Positions 45,104 through 55,273 of a DNA stretch of 64,000 nt are shown here, piece by piece. The notes beneath the pieces are model-generated. The model had not been told where the DNA came from, ran no database searches, and was given only the letters and a program-made list of their open reading frames with translations. The stretch comes from Spiroplasma mirum ATCC 29335 (lineage in GTDB: Bacteria; Bacillota_I; Bacilli_A; Mycoplasmatales; Mycoplasmataceae). Every line of letters starts with the position of its first letter. Position 1 is the first letter of the stretch. The position numbers and the translations under genes are program-made. Location: assembly GCF_000565195.1 (NCBI RefSeq), contig NZ_CP006720.1, positions 744,001 to 808,000 on the forward strand, read 5' to 3'.

Positions 45104-45644
45104 CCATTAATTCTTTTTCTTTAGTTTTCCCTTTTTCATCAATTATTTTAATATAATTATCAGTTAATTTTTGGATTTCTGCTTCATAGTATTTTTTATC
45201 ATCTTCTGATAAATCACTACTTTTTTTAATGTAGTCATTCGCATCACGGCGTTCATTACGAATTGTCACTTTGAAATGTTCAGCTTCTTTTCACATCTCT
45301 TTCACTAAAACTTTCCGACGATCTTCTGTTAACGGGGGGATGTTTAAGCGAACTAAGTCTCCTTCGGCAATTGGAGCTAACCCTAAATCTGATTTATTAA
45401 TGGCCCCGACGATCACACTAACTAATGACTTATCATATGGTTTAATAACTAATTGGCGAGCTTCAAGTACCATAATATTGGCAGTTTGTTGAATTGGGGT
45501 TAGGGTTCCGTAATAATCAATCATAATATGTGCTAACATGTTAGGATTAGCTCTTCCCGTTCTAATTTTAATTAATTCATTTTCAAAACTATTAATTACT
45601 TTATCCATTTTGGACTTGCTTGTTTCCACAATTTGGTTTGTCAT
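45096..45644 (-). CDS. frr: Ribosome recycling factor
   Basis: Splits post-termination ribosomes with EF-G. 182 residues. Characteristic blocks: ELIKIRTGRANPNML, DYYGTLTPIQQTANI, LNIPPLTEDRRKVLVKEM and IRNERRDANDYIKK. It lies 4 nt after pyrH, the conserved pyrH-frr pair. rpsB and tsf, often found upstream of these genes, are not here. Confidence 0.97.
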
Positions 45645-45648
45645 TTCT

Positions 45649-46371
45649 TTACTTTCCTCCTGTAACTAATGTTGAACGAGCACTACCATGTGCTGCTTTA
45701 TAAATATTATTTGGTTCATTAATATCAAAGACAACAATATCAAGTTGGTCTTCCATTGCTAAACTACTAGCGGTTAAATCCATTACCTTTAATTGTTTGT
45801 TTTGTAATTCATTTAAGCTAATATTTTCAAAACGAATGGCATCTTTATGCGTTTTTGGATCCTTATCGTAAATACCATCAACCCCATTTTTAGCCATTAA
45901 TAAAACATCGGCTTCAATTTCAATTGCTCTAATTGTGGCTGCTGTATCAGTTGTAAATTTGGGTTGGCCAGTTCCCCCCGCCATAATCACAATAAATCCT
46001 TTTTCTAATTGTGATTTTGCCTTTTTAAATAAATATGGGGAAGAAACTTCGGGAACTTGAATTTTGGACATAACAACAACTTGGTTACTGCCTTCGTATT
46101 TTAACACCGATTCTAATGCTAAGGCATTCATCACCGTTGCTAACATTCCCATATAATCTGCGCTAATCGGATCCATTTTAATTGTTTCAGCCCGATTACC
46201 ACGCCAAATATTACCCCCACCAACAACAATTGCAATTTCTAAGCCTTCTTTTTGCAAAGCAACAATTTGTTTAGCAATTTCATGTAGTTTTTGCGGATCA
46301 TATGGTTCTTGATGATCTCCTAAAGCTTCACCAGATAACTTTAATAAAACTCTTTTATATTTTAAATCCAT
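45649..46371 (-). CDS. pyrH: UMP kinase
   Basis: Phosphorylates UMP to UDP. 240 residues, amino-acid-kinase fold: VLLKLSGEALG, IVVGGGNIWRGN, DYMGMLATVMNALAL, VIMAGGTGQPKFTTDTAA (with PKFTTD) and LLMAKNGVDGIYDKDP. It is the promoter-proximal gene of pyrH-frr and lies downstream of the ffh terminator. Confidence 0.97.
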   Translation of the reverse strand: MDLKYKRVLLKLSGEALGDHQEPYDPQKLHEIAKQIVALQKEGLEIAIVVGGGNIWRGNRAETIKMDPISADYMGMLATVMNALALESVLKYEGSNQVVVMSKIQVPEVSSPYLFKKAKSQLEKGFIVIMAGGTGQPKFTTDTAATIRAIEIEADVLLMAKNGVDGIYDKDPKTHKDAIRFENISLNELQNKQLKVMDLTASSLAMEDQLDIVVFDINEPNNIYKAAHGSARSTLVTGGK

Positions 46372-46483
46372 AATCTTAATAAGTTCCTTTCCAAAAAATA
46401 TCTTGTTCTATAATATTATAATGATTTATTTTCAGAATAAAAGTTTTTGGTTAAAAATTGTTGGAAAATTAGCAATTTTTCCA

Positions 46484-46510
46484 TAAAAAAACTTTCTAAA
46501 TCCTTAGAAA
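46484..46510 (-). terminator. Terminator of ffh
   Basis: TTTCTAA, ATCC, TTAGAAA at 46493-46510 forms a 7-bp stem 6 nt after the ffh stop. On the minus strand it is followed by GTTTTTTT. Confidence 0.75.
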
Positions 46511-46515
46511 ATTTT

Positions 46516-47859
46516 TTAATTAAAACCACCAAAACCTTTTGTTGGCATGATGCGCCCGGATTTAATTTGTTTAGCCATTTCATCAACTTGTTTTTTAGTT
46601 TTTTCAAACTGGTTAATTAATTCATTATATTCTTTTTCACTACGTCCCGAACCTTTAATAATTCTTGTTTTTCGCGAGATATGTTTTAATAAACGTGGTT
46701 CTCTTCGTTCTTTAACTGTCATTGACGATAATAAAACTTCCGTAACTTTTAATTTGCGTTCAGCTTCCATAATTTTTTCTTCACTAATTTTTGGCATTCC
46801 CGGGATTAATTTCATAATCCCCCCCATTTTTCCCATTTTAGAAAGTTGGCGCATTTGGTTTAATAAATCTTGTAAATCAAATTGCCCCATCATCATTCGA
46901 TTCATGGTTTTCTTAATATCACGTTCATCTAAAACATCTTTAGCTTTTTCAAATAAGGTTTGGACATCTCCCATTCCTAAAATCCGATCAGCCATCCGGT
47001 CCGGGTAAAAGATTTGCAAATTACTCATTCCTTCGCCGGTTCCAATAAATTTAATTGGTAACTTTGTTAAGTGGGTAATTGATAAGGCTGCTCCCCCACG
47101 GGAATCACCATCTATTTTTGTAACAACAACTCCGGTTAGTTTTAACAAGTCGTCAAATTTTTCGGCAACATTAATAATATCTTGCCCAGTCATTCCATCA
47201 ACAACAATTAAAATTTCATCCGGACTAACTGCTTTTTTAATTTCTTTTAACTCTGTCATTAATTCCGCATCAATATGCAAACGACCTGCGGTATCTAATA
47301 AAATAACATCATTTTTATTAGTTTTCGCATATTCAATTGCTTGCTGAGCAGTTAACACAGGATTTTGTGTTCCTTTTTCAAAAATATCAATGTTTAAATT
47401 TTTCCCTAATGTTTTTAACTGATCAATGGCGGCAGGACGATAAATATCACAGGCTACTAATAATGGTTTTTTATGATATTTTTTTTCTAATAATTTTGAA
47501 ATTTTTCCGGTTGTTGTTGTTTTACCACTCCCTTGTAAACCAACTATCATAATAATGGTTGGTTTGGAAGTTAAGGAAATTTCTTTAGCAGTTTTCCCAA
47601 AAATATTAATTAACTCTTCATGCACAATTTTAATCATCATTTGGGAAGCATTTAAGCCTTCACTAATATATTCACCTTTAGCTTTTTGTTCAACATTTTT
47701 AATAAAATCTTTAACAACTTCATTATTAACATCCGCTTCTAATAATGCTAAACGAATTTCACGTAAAGTTTCTTTAACAGTTTCTTCTGTTAATGTTGAT
47801 TTTTTTAAGTTTTTTTCAATTGATTTCTTCAGTTTTCCAGCTAAAAAGTCACCAATCAT
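46516..47859 (-). CDS. ffh: Signal recognition particle protein Ffh
   Basis: Targets ribosomes making membrane proteins to FtsY. 447 residues. N domain, then the G domain with GLQGSGKTTTT, VACDIYRPAA, DTAGRL, TKIDGDSRGGAALS and FIGTGE. The methionine-rich M domain (MNRMMMGQFDLQDLLNQM, GSGRSEKEYNELI) ends in GFGGFN. ATG 47859 was chosen over an upstream in-frame ATG at 47913 because GAGGAGTTGAAAAC directly precedes it and the Ffh N-terminus begins there. A TATAAT at 47905-47910 supports this. Confidence 0.97.
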   Translation of the reverse strand: MIGDFLAGKLKKSIEKNLKKSTLTEETVKETLREIRLALLEADVNNEVVKDFIKNVEQKAKGEYISEGLNASQMMIKIVHEELINIFGKTAKEISLTSKPTIIMIVGLQGSGKTTTTGKISKLLEKKYHKKPLLVACDIYRPAAIDQLKTLGKNLNIDIFEKGTQNPVLTAQQAIEYAKTNKNDVILLDTAGRLHIDAELMTELKEIKKAVSPDEILIVVDGMTGQDIINVAEKFDDLLKLTGVVVTKIDGDSRGGAALSITHLTKLPIKFIGTGEGMSNLQIFYPDRMADRILGMGDVQTLFEKAKDVLDERDIKKTMNRMMMGQFDLQDLLNQMRQLSKMGKMGGIMKLIPGMPKISEEKIMEAERKLKVTEVLLSSMTVKERREPRLLKHISRKTRIIKGSGRSEKEYNELINQFEKTKKQVDEMAKQIKSGRIMPTKGFGGFN

Positions 47860-47904
47860 GTTTTCAACTCCTCTAGTATTTTTAATGTAATCAAACTCTT
47901 TATA

Positions 47905-47910
47905 ATTATA
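47905..47910 (-). promoter_or_regulatory. -10 box of ffh
   Basis: Minus-strand TATAAT within TATGTATAATTATAAAGAG, 46 nt upstream of the chosen ffh start. It would exclude translation from the upstream ATG at 47913. Confidence 0.45.
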
Positions 47911-47972
47911 CATAAAACAATGGAATTTAAAATATCTTTAAAAAGATTTTAAAAGTGGAGATAAGAATAAAA

Positions 47973-48004
47973 AATAATCTACCCAAAAATTTAATCAGAT
48001 TATT
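47973..48004 (-). terminator. Terminator of rny
   Basis: AATAATCT and AGATTATT pair across a 16-nt loop downstream of the rny stop. On the minus strand TTTTATTC follows. Confidence 0.6.
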
Positions 48005-48063
48005 TTTTTAATTTATTTATTCAAAATAAAAGAAAAAATTATTATTCAATTTAATAATTTTCT

Positions 48064-49593
48064 CTAAATTACGGTTTCAATAAAGCGTAATTCCCGAATT
48101 ACCGTAATAACAATATCACCGGGAACGATTTTATTATGACTAATTTTTTCGCGAATATCAAAGGCTATTTTTTGGGCCTGAATATCAGTTGTCCGTTCGG
48201 GATTAACAATTACCCGAATTTGGCGACCTGCTTGTAAGGCATAAGCTTTGGCCACCCCCCGGACTTCCATACACATTTGCTCCAACTCTTTCATCCGACT
48301 AATATAATTTTCAACATTATTATTGCGACCACCAGGGCGAGCAGCTGATAAAGTATCAGCAGCGGCTACTAATGGTGAGTACGGATTATCCATTGGAACT
48401 TCCCCATGGTGCGAATGAATAGCATTAATAACAATTCGACTTTCTTTATATTTAGTTGCTAACTGGACCCCTAAGGTTACATGGCTACCTTCATTTTCAA
48501 AATCAACTGCTTTCCCAATATCATGTAATAATCCTGCCCGAATCGCAATTTCCGGATCAAGTCCTAATTCACTTGCCATAATACCGGCTAACTTAGCAAC
48601 TTCAATCGAATGCATTAAAACATTTTGGCCATAACTAGTGCGGTATTTTAGCATTCCAATATAACGAATTAGTTCTAAATCAATATTATAAATTCCTAGT
48701 TCTAAAATGGTATCTTTTCCAGTTTGTAAAATTGTTGTATCAAGATCAGTTTTTTCTAAGCGAATTGCTTCTTCAATTTTATTCGGTTGAATTCGACCAT
48801 CCGTAATTAATCGTTCCAAAGCTTTTTTAGCAATTTCACGCCGAATGGGATTGAAAGAAGAAACCTGAATAATATTAGGAGTATCATCAATAATTAAATC
48901 AACACCCGCGGTTGTTTCAAAAGTTTTAATATTTCTTCCATTTTTTCCAATAATTCTTCCCTTCATATTATCATCAGCTAAATTAATAACCACGGTTGTT
49001 TTTTCAACAACCACATCCGCTGAATATCGTTCAATAGCCTGAGTAATAATATTAACAGCCGTTTCTTTTGCTTTTAACCGGACGTTTACTTCGGCATTTT
49101 TTAAAAATTCCCCAATTTGTTTTTGATATTTAACATTAATTTCTTTAAATAAAATATCTTTCGCTTGATCTTGCGAAAACCCTGCAATTTGTTCTAATTG
49201 CTGGATTGTATTATTGATTAAACCGTCATATTTAGCTAATAACTTTTGTAATTCCTCTCTTTTATAAAATAACTCCTGTTCTTTTTGCGTCAATACTTCT
49301 TCTCTTATAATAATATTTTTTTCACGTTCTTTAAAAAAATTTTCATTTTCTAAAATTTCTGCTCGTTTTTGTGCGACTTCTTCGCGAACATCTTGTCTAA
49401 TTTGAGCAGCTTCAACTTTTGCATCTGCTTTCGCCGCATTAATAATTTTTTTTGCAGTTAGTTCTGCTTCTTTAATTTTTTTCTCAGTATTTTTAATTAA
49501 TTTAAAATGTAGATACTTTTCAACTAAATATCCAATTAAATAAAATATTAAGGCACAAGCGCCTAATAATATTACTCATCCATAAACTGGCAT
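48064..49593 (-). CDS. rny: Ribonuclease Y
   Basis: Membrane-anchored endonuclease that initiates mRNA decay. 509 residues. N-terminal membrane helix (VYGWVILLGACALIFYLIGY), coiled coil to about residue 200, KH domain (GRIIGKNGRNIKTFE) and HD domain with LLHDIGKAVD, then HSHHGEVP. ATG 49593 follows GGAGCTATA. Flanked by its own terminator; monocistronic. Confidence 0.96.
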
Positions 49594-49726
49594 TATAGCT
49601 CCTTTCTTAATATTAATTAAGAAAAGAAATATTTTATTTTTAATAAGTGGAATAAGATAGTATTTAACTACCAATATATATTTTACTATTTTATTTAAAA
49701 AAGAAAAGGTAAAACAAAATAATAAA

Positions 49727-49745
49727 AAAGTGCACCAAGCACTTT
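49727..49745 (-). terminator. Terminator of the EamA-like gene
   Basis: AAAGTGC, ACCAA, GCACTTT, a 7-bp stem. On the minus strand it is followed by TTTTTTATTATTTTG, an ideal U-run. Confidence 0.8.
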
Positions 49746-49762
49746 GTAAAAATTAAGTAATT

Positions 49763-50976
49763 TTAATTATCAATTGTTTTGTTAGGATTTTTTGCAGGTT
49801 CTGGGGAAATGGTAATCGTTCGCTGTGCTGAACGCTTTAGTTTCCAACGGTTATAATAACTATTTAAATTTTCATTAAAGGTAATAATAACTAATCCTAG
49901 TAAAATGAAAACTGATCATACTCAATAATATCATTGTAATTTATCAACATTAATTTCACTAATAAAGGTATTTCCTAAGATTTGCAAAACTGGTGTTCAA
50001 ATTAACATTGTTAACTGGGTTGCTAAGGCATACGTTCCGTTTGATAATTTAACAGTTTCAAAGTACATTAAACGACCGGTTCCCATTACAATTCCTGACA
50101 CATACACTAAAATTGCTTGTCACCCATATAAATCAAAACTAGATTTAAACACTACTCATCCTTGGTAGCTTGGCTGGTTATCAATTGCGGAGGCAATTGG
50201 TAAGGCAATAATTAACATTGTTCAAAAACTAATAAATGATTTTACCAATACCACTTCATAGTTAGATAGTTGAATTTTATTACTATGGAGAAAATAATCA
50301 CTAATAGTTCCTTCAAAAGCATAACACAACGCTGCGATAAATGATAATAAAACTCCGGCAATTAATTTTCAATTAATTTGTTCTTTAATGAAAAAGTAGT
50401 TAAACAACATTCCAAAGGTAAATAATGTTGTTATTAAAATCCCCACCAACCCAAAACGGTTAATTTTTTCTTTTAAAACAACCCGGCTAATAATCATACA
50501 ATAAATTGGAGCGGTGTTTAAAATAAAGTTTCCAAGGGTTCCATCATTTAAAAATAACGCCGAAATCATCAATAGTGCCATTGAAATTGGTCCAGCTAGT
50601 AAACCAACGCCCGCCATAATTCATACTCGTAAATGTTTTAATTTTAAAATTAACTTTTTAATGGAAGTGTATAACCCAACCCCGCACATATAACCAAAAG
50701 GAAGAATTAAGGTATAAGTTAAATTTTTAAATTTATGATTATTATGCGCCAGGTTTTTTCATTCTAAAAATCCAGTTGCTAATGCTACTAACAGAAAGGA
50801 CATTAGTTCTTGAATCGTTGCTAAAAATATTGGGTAAGTAATTTTAGTTGAATTATCTCCCGCAAAAAAAGAACACAAATAAAGGTGTTAGTGAATAAAA
50901 AAATTGCCGAAGTAACACCAAAAATACTTGCTGCAAACATATGACTTTTTGATTGTTCTAAATTTTTAGTTTCCAT
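49763..50976 (-). pseudogene. EamA/DMT-type transporter, one-base frameshift
   Basis: Ten-helix drug/metabolite transporter-like protein of about 404 residues. ATG 50976 reads the first helix (SIFGVTSAIFLFTNTFICVL), then hits a stop. Adding one T to the run of seven (plus-strand A7 at 50864-50870) restores DNSTKITYPIFLATIQELMS and the whole remainder, ending KNPNKTIDN. Long intact helices follow (for example GPISMALLMISALFLNDG and APIYCMIISRVVLKEKI). The span is 3n+2, matching one lost base. Substrate unknown. Confidence 0.7.
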
Positions 50977-51075
50977 AAATGCCCCTTTTAAATATCCTTT
51001 TTATTTTAAAATTATACCCTAATAATTTAAAAAAAATAAATGGTTTTAATTTTTCTGAATTATTATTTATTCCCT

Positions 51076-51109
51076 AATTAAAAAAACTGATTGCTCAGTT
51101 TTTTTAATT
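51076..51109 (-). terminator. Terminator of the ferritin gene
   Basis: AATTAAAAAAACTGA, TTGC, TCAGTTTTTTTAATT is a perfect 15-bp stem beginning within the ferritin stop codon. Confidence 0.85.
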
Positions 51110-51628
51110 ATGTGGACTAAATGGATCAATTACTGTTTTCGTATCTGGTTCTTCACGTTTTCCCATTTTACGATCTAGTTTATAATAATCACCATTTGAC
51201 ATGTTAATTCAATCTAAGATATCTTTAACTTCAGCTAGTTCTTCATAAAAATCAATGATAAATCAATCATAGAATTTATTAGTAACTAAATCACCTAGTT
51301 CGCGCGATCTTGCCGCAAAATGATTAGTAATTTCCGCAAAGTACTTACGATGATGAGCATATTCTTCCACAACTTCTTTAATTGATTTTAATTCTTTAAA
51401 GACAGGTTCTACTTTTGTCATTTCAAAAGTACCATCGCGATCCATTATAAAGTTCATAATACGACGTTGATGTAAAACTTCATCTTGCGCTTGAACTTGA
51501 TAATAGTGAGCAAACCCGGGATAACCTAAGCGCTCAGCGTTAGTACTTAAGTTATAACAAATAAATTGCATCTTCGCATGTTCATCTAAATATTCTTGCA
51601 GATCTTTTTGAATTTCTTTTGTCAACAT
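51104..51628 (-). CDS. ftnA: Ferritin
   Basis: Iron-storage/ferroxidase subunit of a 24-mer. 174 residues forming the four-helix bundle: LQEYLDEHAKMQFICYNLST, NAERLGYPGFAHYYQVQAQD with EVLHQRRIMNF (ferroxidase Glu and His), then VVEEYAHHRKYFAEITNHFA and WFIIDFYEELAEVKDIL. TGA encodes two of the Trp residues. Preceded by GAGAGGCC and by a promoter with a tandem 11-bp repeat. Likely induced by iron or oxidative stress. Confidence 0.93.
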
Positions 51629-51658
51629 TTTATCTGGCCTCTCTTTCTATCTGCCACA

Positions 51659-51682
51659 ATTATAGCACTTTTATAGCACTTT
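51659..51682 (-). promoter_or_regulatory. Ferritin promoter with tandem 11-bp repeat
   Basis: Minus-strand TATAAT (51659-51664) is about 30 nt before the ferritin start. It overlaps two exact copies of AAAGTGCTATA (51661-51671 and 51672-51682). The second copy falls in the spacer between -10 and -35. The arrangement could be an operator. Confidence 0.5.
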
Positions 51683-51727
51683 TATTTTATTTTTCTTAAA
51701 ATTTATTTATAATTTTTATAAATAATA

Positions 51728-52856
51728 TTAATATTCAATATTCATTTTTCAATTTTTATTATCTTCGATAAATAAATCTAATAATGGTTGGGGAATTTGT
51801 AATTCTGCTAAATCTAATAATTTGATGCTAGTACGAATTGCTAACTCATTGCCGCTTTCAACTTTGTGAACTCATTGGGGTTCTGCAATTAATTCCCGCC
51901 CAATTGCCACTAGTGAAATGTTACTATCAAGTACTTTTAAGGTATCATCCGGAGTTTTAACCCACCACCACCGCAATTAACAAAATTTTATCGTGAAATC
52001 TGTTGATAATTTTATTAATAACTAGCATTGGATTTTCTTTATTTCGCAAGCTTTTTCGCCATACTCAAGAATTCGAAATGTGAATATAATCTAACGGATA
52101 TTTAACTAAGTGATCCATTAAAGCGCAAGTGTCTTCTAAAGTAATGACGGGGTTTTCAATTTATTCGGGAAAAATCCGATACCCAACAATAAATGATTTG
52201 GTACTATGTTCTTTAACACCAGCTAACACCTTTTCAACAACTGCTAAAGGAAATTTCATCCGTTTTTTAAGAGCTCCCCTCATTCATGTTTCCGTTGGTT
52301 AGCATGGGGGTAAAAAAACTGTTGTAATAAATAGGTATTGGGCCCATGAATTTCGACCCCATCATAGCTAGCCAGCTTTAATGGCACGTAATGTCGCGGC
52401 GCCAAAATCTTTAATCGTATCTAAAATTTCTTCGGATGTCATGGCGTGGGGTGTAATTGCCCATTCTCCTAATGAAATAACAGCACTTGTGAATAATGGT
52501 TCTGGTAATAATAAGGTTTCGTGGTGACTTCCCCCGTGGTGAAGTTGCATAATGGCAACTCCTTGTTTCTCGTGAATTAAATCAGCTAATTTTTTTAAAT
52601 TAGAAATCTACTTATCATCATCAATCGCTGGTTGTCCAATAAAAGCTTTCCCATTCCGGTTAACATAAGTATATCCAGCGATTACCATTCCGACTTCCTT
52701 AATTTGCGTTTGGTAATAATTTAATTCATCTAAGGTATATTTTCCGTTTTCAAAACCAGAAAAAGTAGTCATTTGGGACATTACAATCCGATTTTTAATG
52801 GTAACCTGACTTGGAAACGTAAAGGGACTAAATAATTTTTCATATTTGCGATTCAT
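51728..52856 (-). pseudogene. NADH:flavin oxidoreductase (old yellow enzyme family), broken
   Basis: FMN-dependent ene-reductase-like TIM barrel of about 375 residues. ATG 52856 reads YEKLFSPFTFPSQVTIKNRI, VMSQMTTFSGFENGKYTLDE and a TAG near 52612. Later frames give AIMQLHHGGSHHETLLLPEP, AATLRAIKAGYDGVEIHGPN (with YDGVEIHG), AIGRELIAEPQWV. Frameshifts lie near 52370, 52290, 52160 and 51965. Confidence 0.8.
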
Positions 52857-52885
52857 AATTAATTTCTCCTTCGATTTATTAATAA

Positions 52886-54410
52886 TTATTCTAATGCTAC
52901 TTCACAACTAATTTCATCACTAAAAATACTTGATGGTTGGTTGCGGGTCATAATCTTAAACGTAAAACTGGTAATGTGATCATGGTGACTAAAAACTTTA
53001 AAATCAGTTAAACTAAAGTATTCCTCAAAACTTTTGTTTTCATATCCTAAATATGTCATTACTTTTGTTTTAATTAAGGTTTCTAATTCTTGTTGTTGGG
53101 AAATTTGATTATAGTTAATTTGGTATTGTAGATAATATTCTAATTTTCAGTTTGCCAAGTTAGTATAATCAACATATTCTTTTTCATATAAATGACCATT
53201 TTTCCGCAATTTAAGCGGAGCAAATCATTGGGCATAAGCCTCCATTAGTAAACCAAAAATGGCAATCATTCATAACATCGCATAATCTAATGGCCGGTTA
53301 TTCATAACAAATAAATCTGCCCCATTTTCACGCTGCGTTTCTAGAACAAAGCGAATTAAGTTTCAACCAAAGAAATATAAACCAGCTTGGACTCCCGAAC
53401 GGATAATTCAATAACCTTCCGGGTTATTTAAACGGGTTAGTTCTTTCGCATCATTTACCCACCATTTTTTTTAAGCGGTTAATGGTTGGAGAAGATGTTT
53501 CTTTGAATTTTTTTGGTTTAATTTGTTCTAATTGTTTTTGGGTAGGGTTATTATAGTAAAAAGCTTTATACCACACTTCTTTTCAAGTCATTTTATCAGG
53601 TTCTTCAATTTTACGGTTAAAGAAATGACGAACACTATATTTAAAATCAAACGGATATTTTTGAGGATCTTTTTTTCATGGTTTTGGTCCTAAAACTTTG
53701 CTAAAATTAGGAACCACAAAAGTTAAGATTACTCATAAAATAAAGTTTCAGAATGATTCATATAAAAAAATTGGGACTCTTCACTGAATGTTCCCAGTAC
53801 CAGGAATTAACTCAGGATGATCACCTACCCATTGGAAACAATTATCTCGAATAAAAGCTGGTAGTCATTTTAATGATTCATAAGAAACAGGATTTCCTAA
53901 TAATTCATGGTTAAAAAAGTTTCCTCATCTTCCTAATACCTGTCCTAACAAGATATTAGGCACAATACAGTCAATATATACTCACATTGAAACCCGTGAT
54001 TTTCGCGCAACAAAGGCAAAGACAATAATTCCGACAACAACCCCAAATAACACCCCACCATGAATACTCATTCCCGCTTTTCAAAACGCAAATAATGATC
54101 AAAAGGGTGCCCCCCCATCATAACCAATTAAGGGTTGACTAGGATCTTCGTTATATTTTCCAAAAAAACTAGCACCAAATAACGAAAAGGGAATAATAAT
54201 AAACACTGCTCAAATTAAGGGTTCAACAGGAACATTCTTGGTCTTCAAGCGAATATAACTAGCAAAAACCGCTAAAATCATCCCCGTGGTAATAAATACC
54301 GCGTACATATGGACTCAACCACTATATGTTGCAATAATATTATTATGGGGAGTATTGTTCGGATTAATTCACCCCGGTGAAGGTTCGGCTAATAACAACT
54401 GATTTAACAT
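52886..54410 (-). pseudogene. lgt: Prolipoprotein diacylglyceryl transferase, frameshift in an A8 run
   Basis: Lgt attaches diacylglycerol to the lipobox cysteine of lipoproteins. From ATG 54410 (AAGGATGACAAA) the frame reads GWVHMYAVFITTGMILAVFA, FGASFFGKYN, AGMSIHGGVLFGVVVGI, the signature [23 protein letters not shown] and VPIFLYESFWN. After INRLKK it goes out of frame at the A8 run (plus-strand T8 at 53465-53472). With seven A residues it continues WWVNDAKELTRLNNPEG, LYFFGWNLIRFVLETQ to the TAA at 52886, 507 residues. The span is 3x508+1. Because spiroplasmas need lipoproteins, this may be an error or a slippage-expressed gene rather than a dead one. Confidence 0.8.
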
Positions 54411-54571
54411 TTTGTCATCCTTTCTTAAGATATCTTTTCACACAATTTTAATTGTTTCTTTTATTATATATGATAAAGATTTTAAGTGCGGAGAAAAAAC
54501 AAAATATTTTGGTTTTTAAAATCTAGATTATGATAATATTTAAAAGGAGATTAATAATCTAGAGTGTTTAA

Positions 54572-55232
54572 ATGAAAAATGATGCTAAATACCCGGAGTT
54601 TTTTGATTTTGTATTTTCTGATTTTGAAGACGATAAATTAATAACTATTTGGGAAAAATGTCAAAGAGATAGTGTTTCAGATGATCCGAATAATATTTTG
54701 TCTATATTTTTTTACCCAAAGTGTTAAATTAATTCAAGACCAATTTCAACTAGCAATTAACATCACTAAAAAATGAATGATGAAGAAACTACAGCAATAA
54801 GACCAAAAATATGTGAACAATTAACTAAAAATATTACTACCATTCAATTTAATACAAATATTGCGATGTTAAAAATTATTAATAATATTTGGGGAAAAAT
54901 AAAATACTATAATTTTCAAAAAGTTCCTTCAAAGTTAAAATCATCAAAAGAAAAGAAAAAAATGATCTATGAAATTAATAATTTACTAATCGCTTATAGC
55001 AAACTTAGTGATGCTGAACAAGCGCAATTTTACCGAAGTAAATAATTTTATCCTTACCTACCAAGAGCAATTTAAAATAGCAGAAATATCTAAGGAAATT
55101 ACTAATCAATTTAAATTTTATCAAAATAACCTTGTGCAGCTTAATTATGAAAGTTCAATAATATATGATGAAAATTTACCAATTTATTTGTCATTATCAG
55201 TATTTAATTATAGCGAAGAATCAATTTGGTAA
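54572..55232 (+). pseudogene. Uncharacterised soluble protein, broken
   Basis: ATG 54572 starts MKNDAKYPEFFDFVFSDFED. The frame is broken in a T-rich run near 54708, near 54770 and again near 55015. The last block (FILTYQEQFKIAEISKEITN) ends ESIW at 55232. Helical, charged and cytoplasmic in character. No family recognised. Ends in a strong bidirectional terminator. Confidence 0.5.
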
Positions 55233-55234
55233 AT

Positions 55235-55265
55235 AAAAAATGAATTCATAGTGAATTCATTTTTT
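55235..55265. terminator. Bidirectional terminator
   Basis: AAAAAATGAATTCA, TAG, TGAATTCATTTTTT is a perfect 14-bp stem between convergent loci (54572-55232 plus, pflB minus), with T-runs on both strands. Confidence 0.85.
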
Positions 55266-55273
55266 ATTAACTG

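Noticed and set aside
46547-47008. Long plus-strand open frame of about 150 codons opposite ffh
   Set aside because: It is a mirror of the strongly conserved ffh M and G domains, has unnatural Ser/Ile-rich composition and no ribosome site.
47860-47913. Upstream ATG start for ffh
   Set aside because: It would add 18 residues upstream of the family N-terminus and overlap the -10 box; the GAGGAG site points to 47859.
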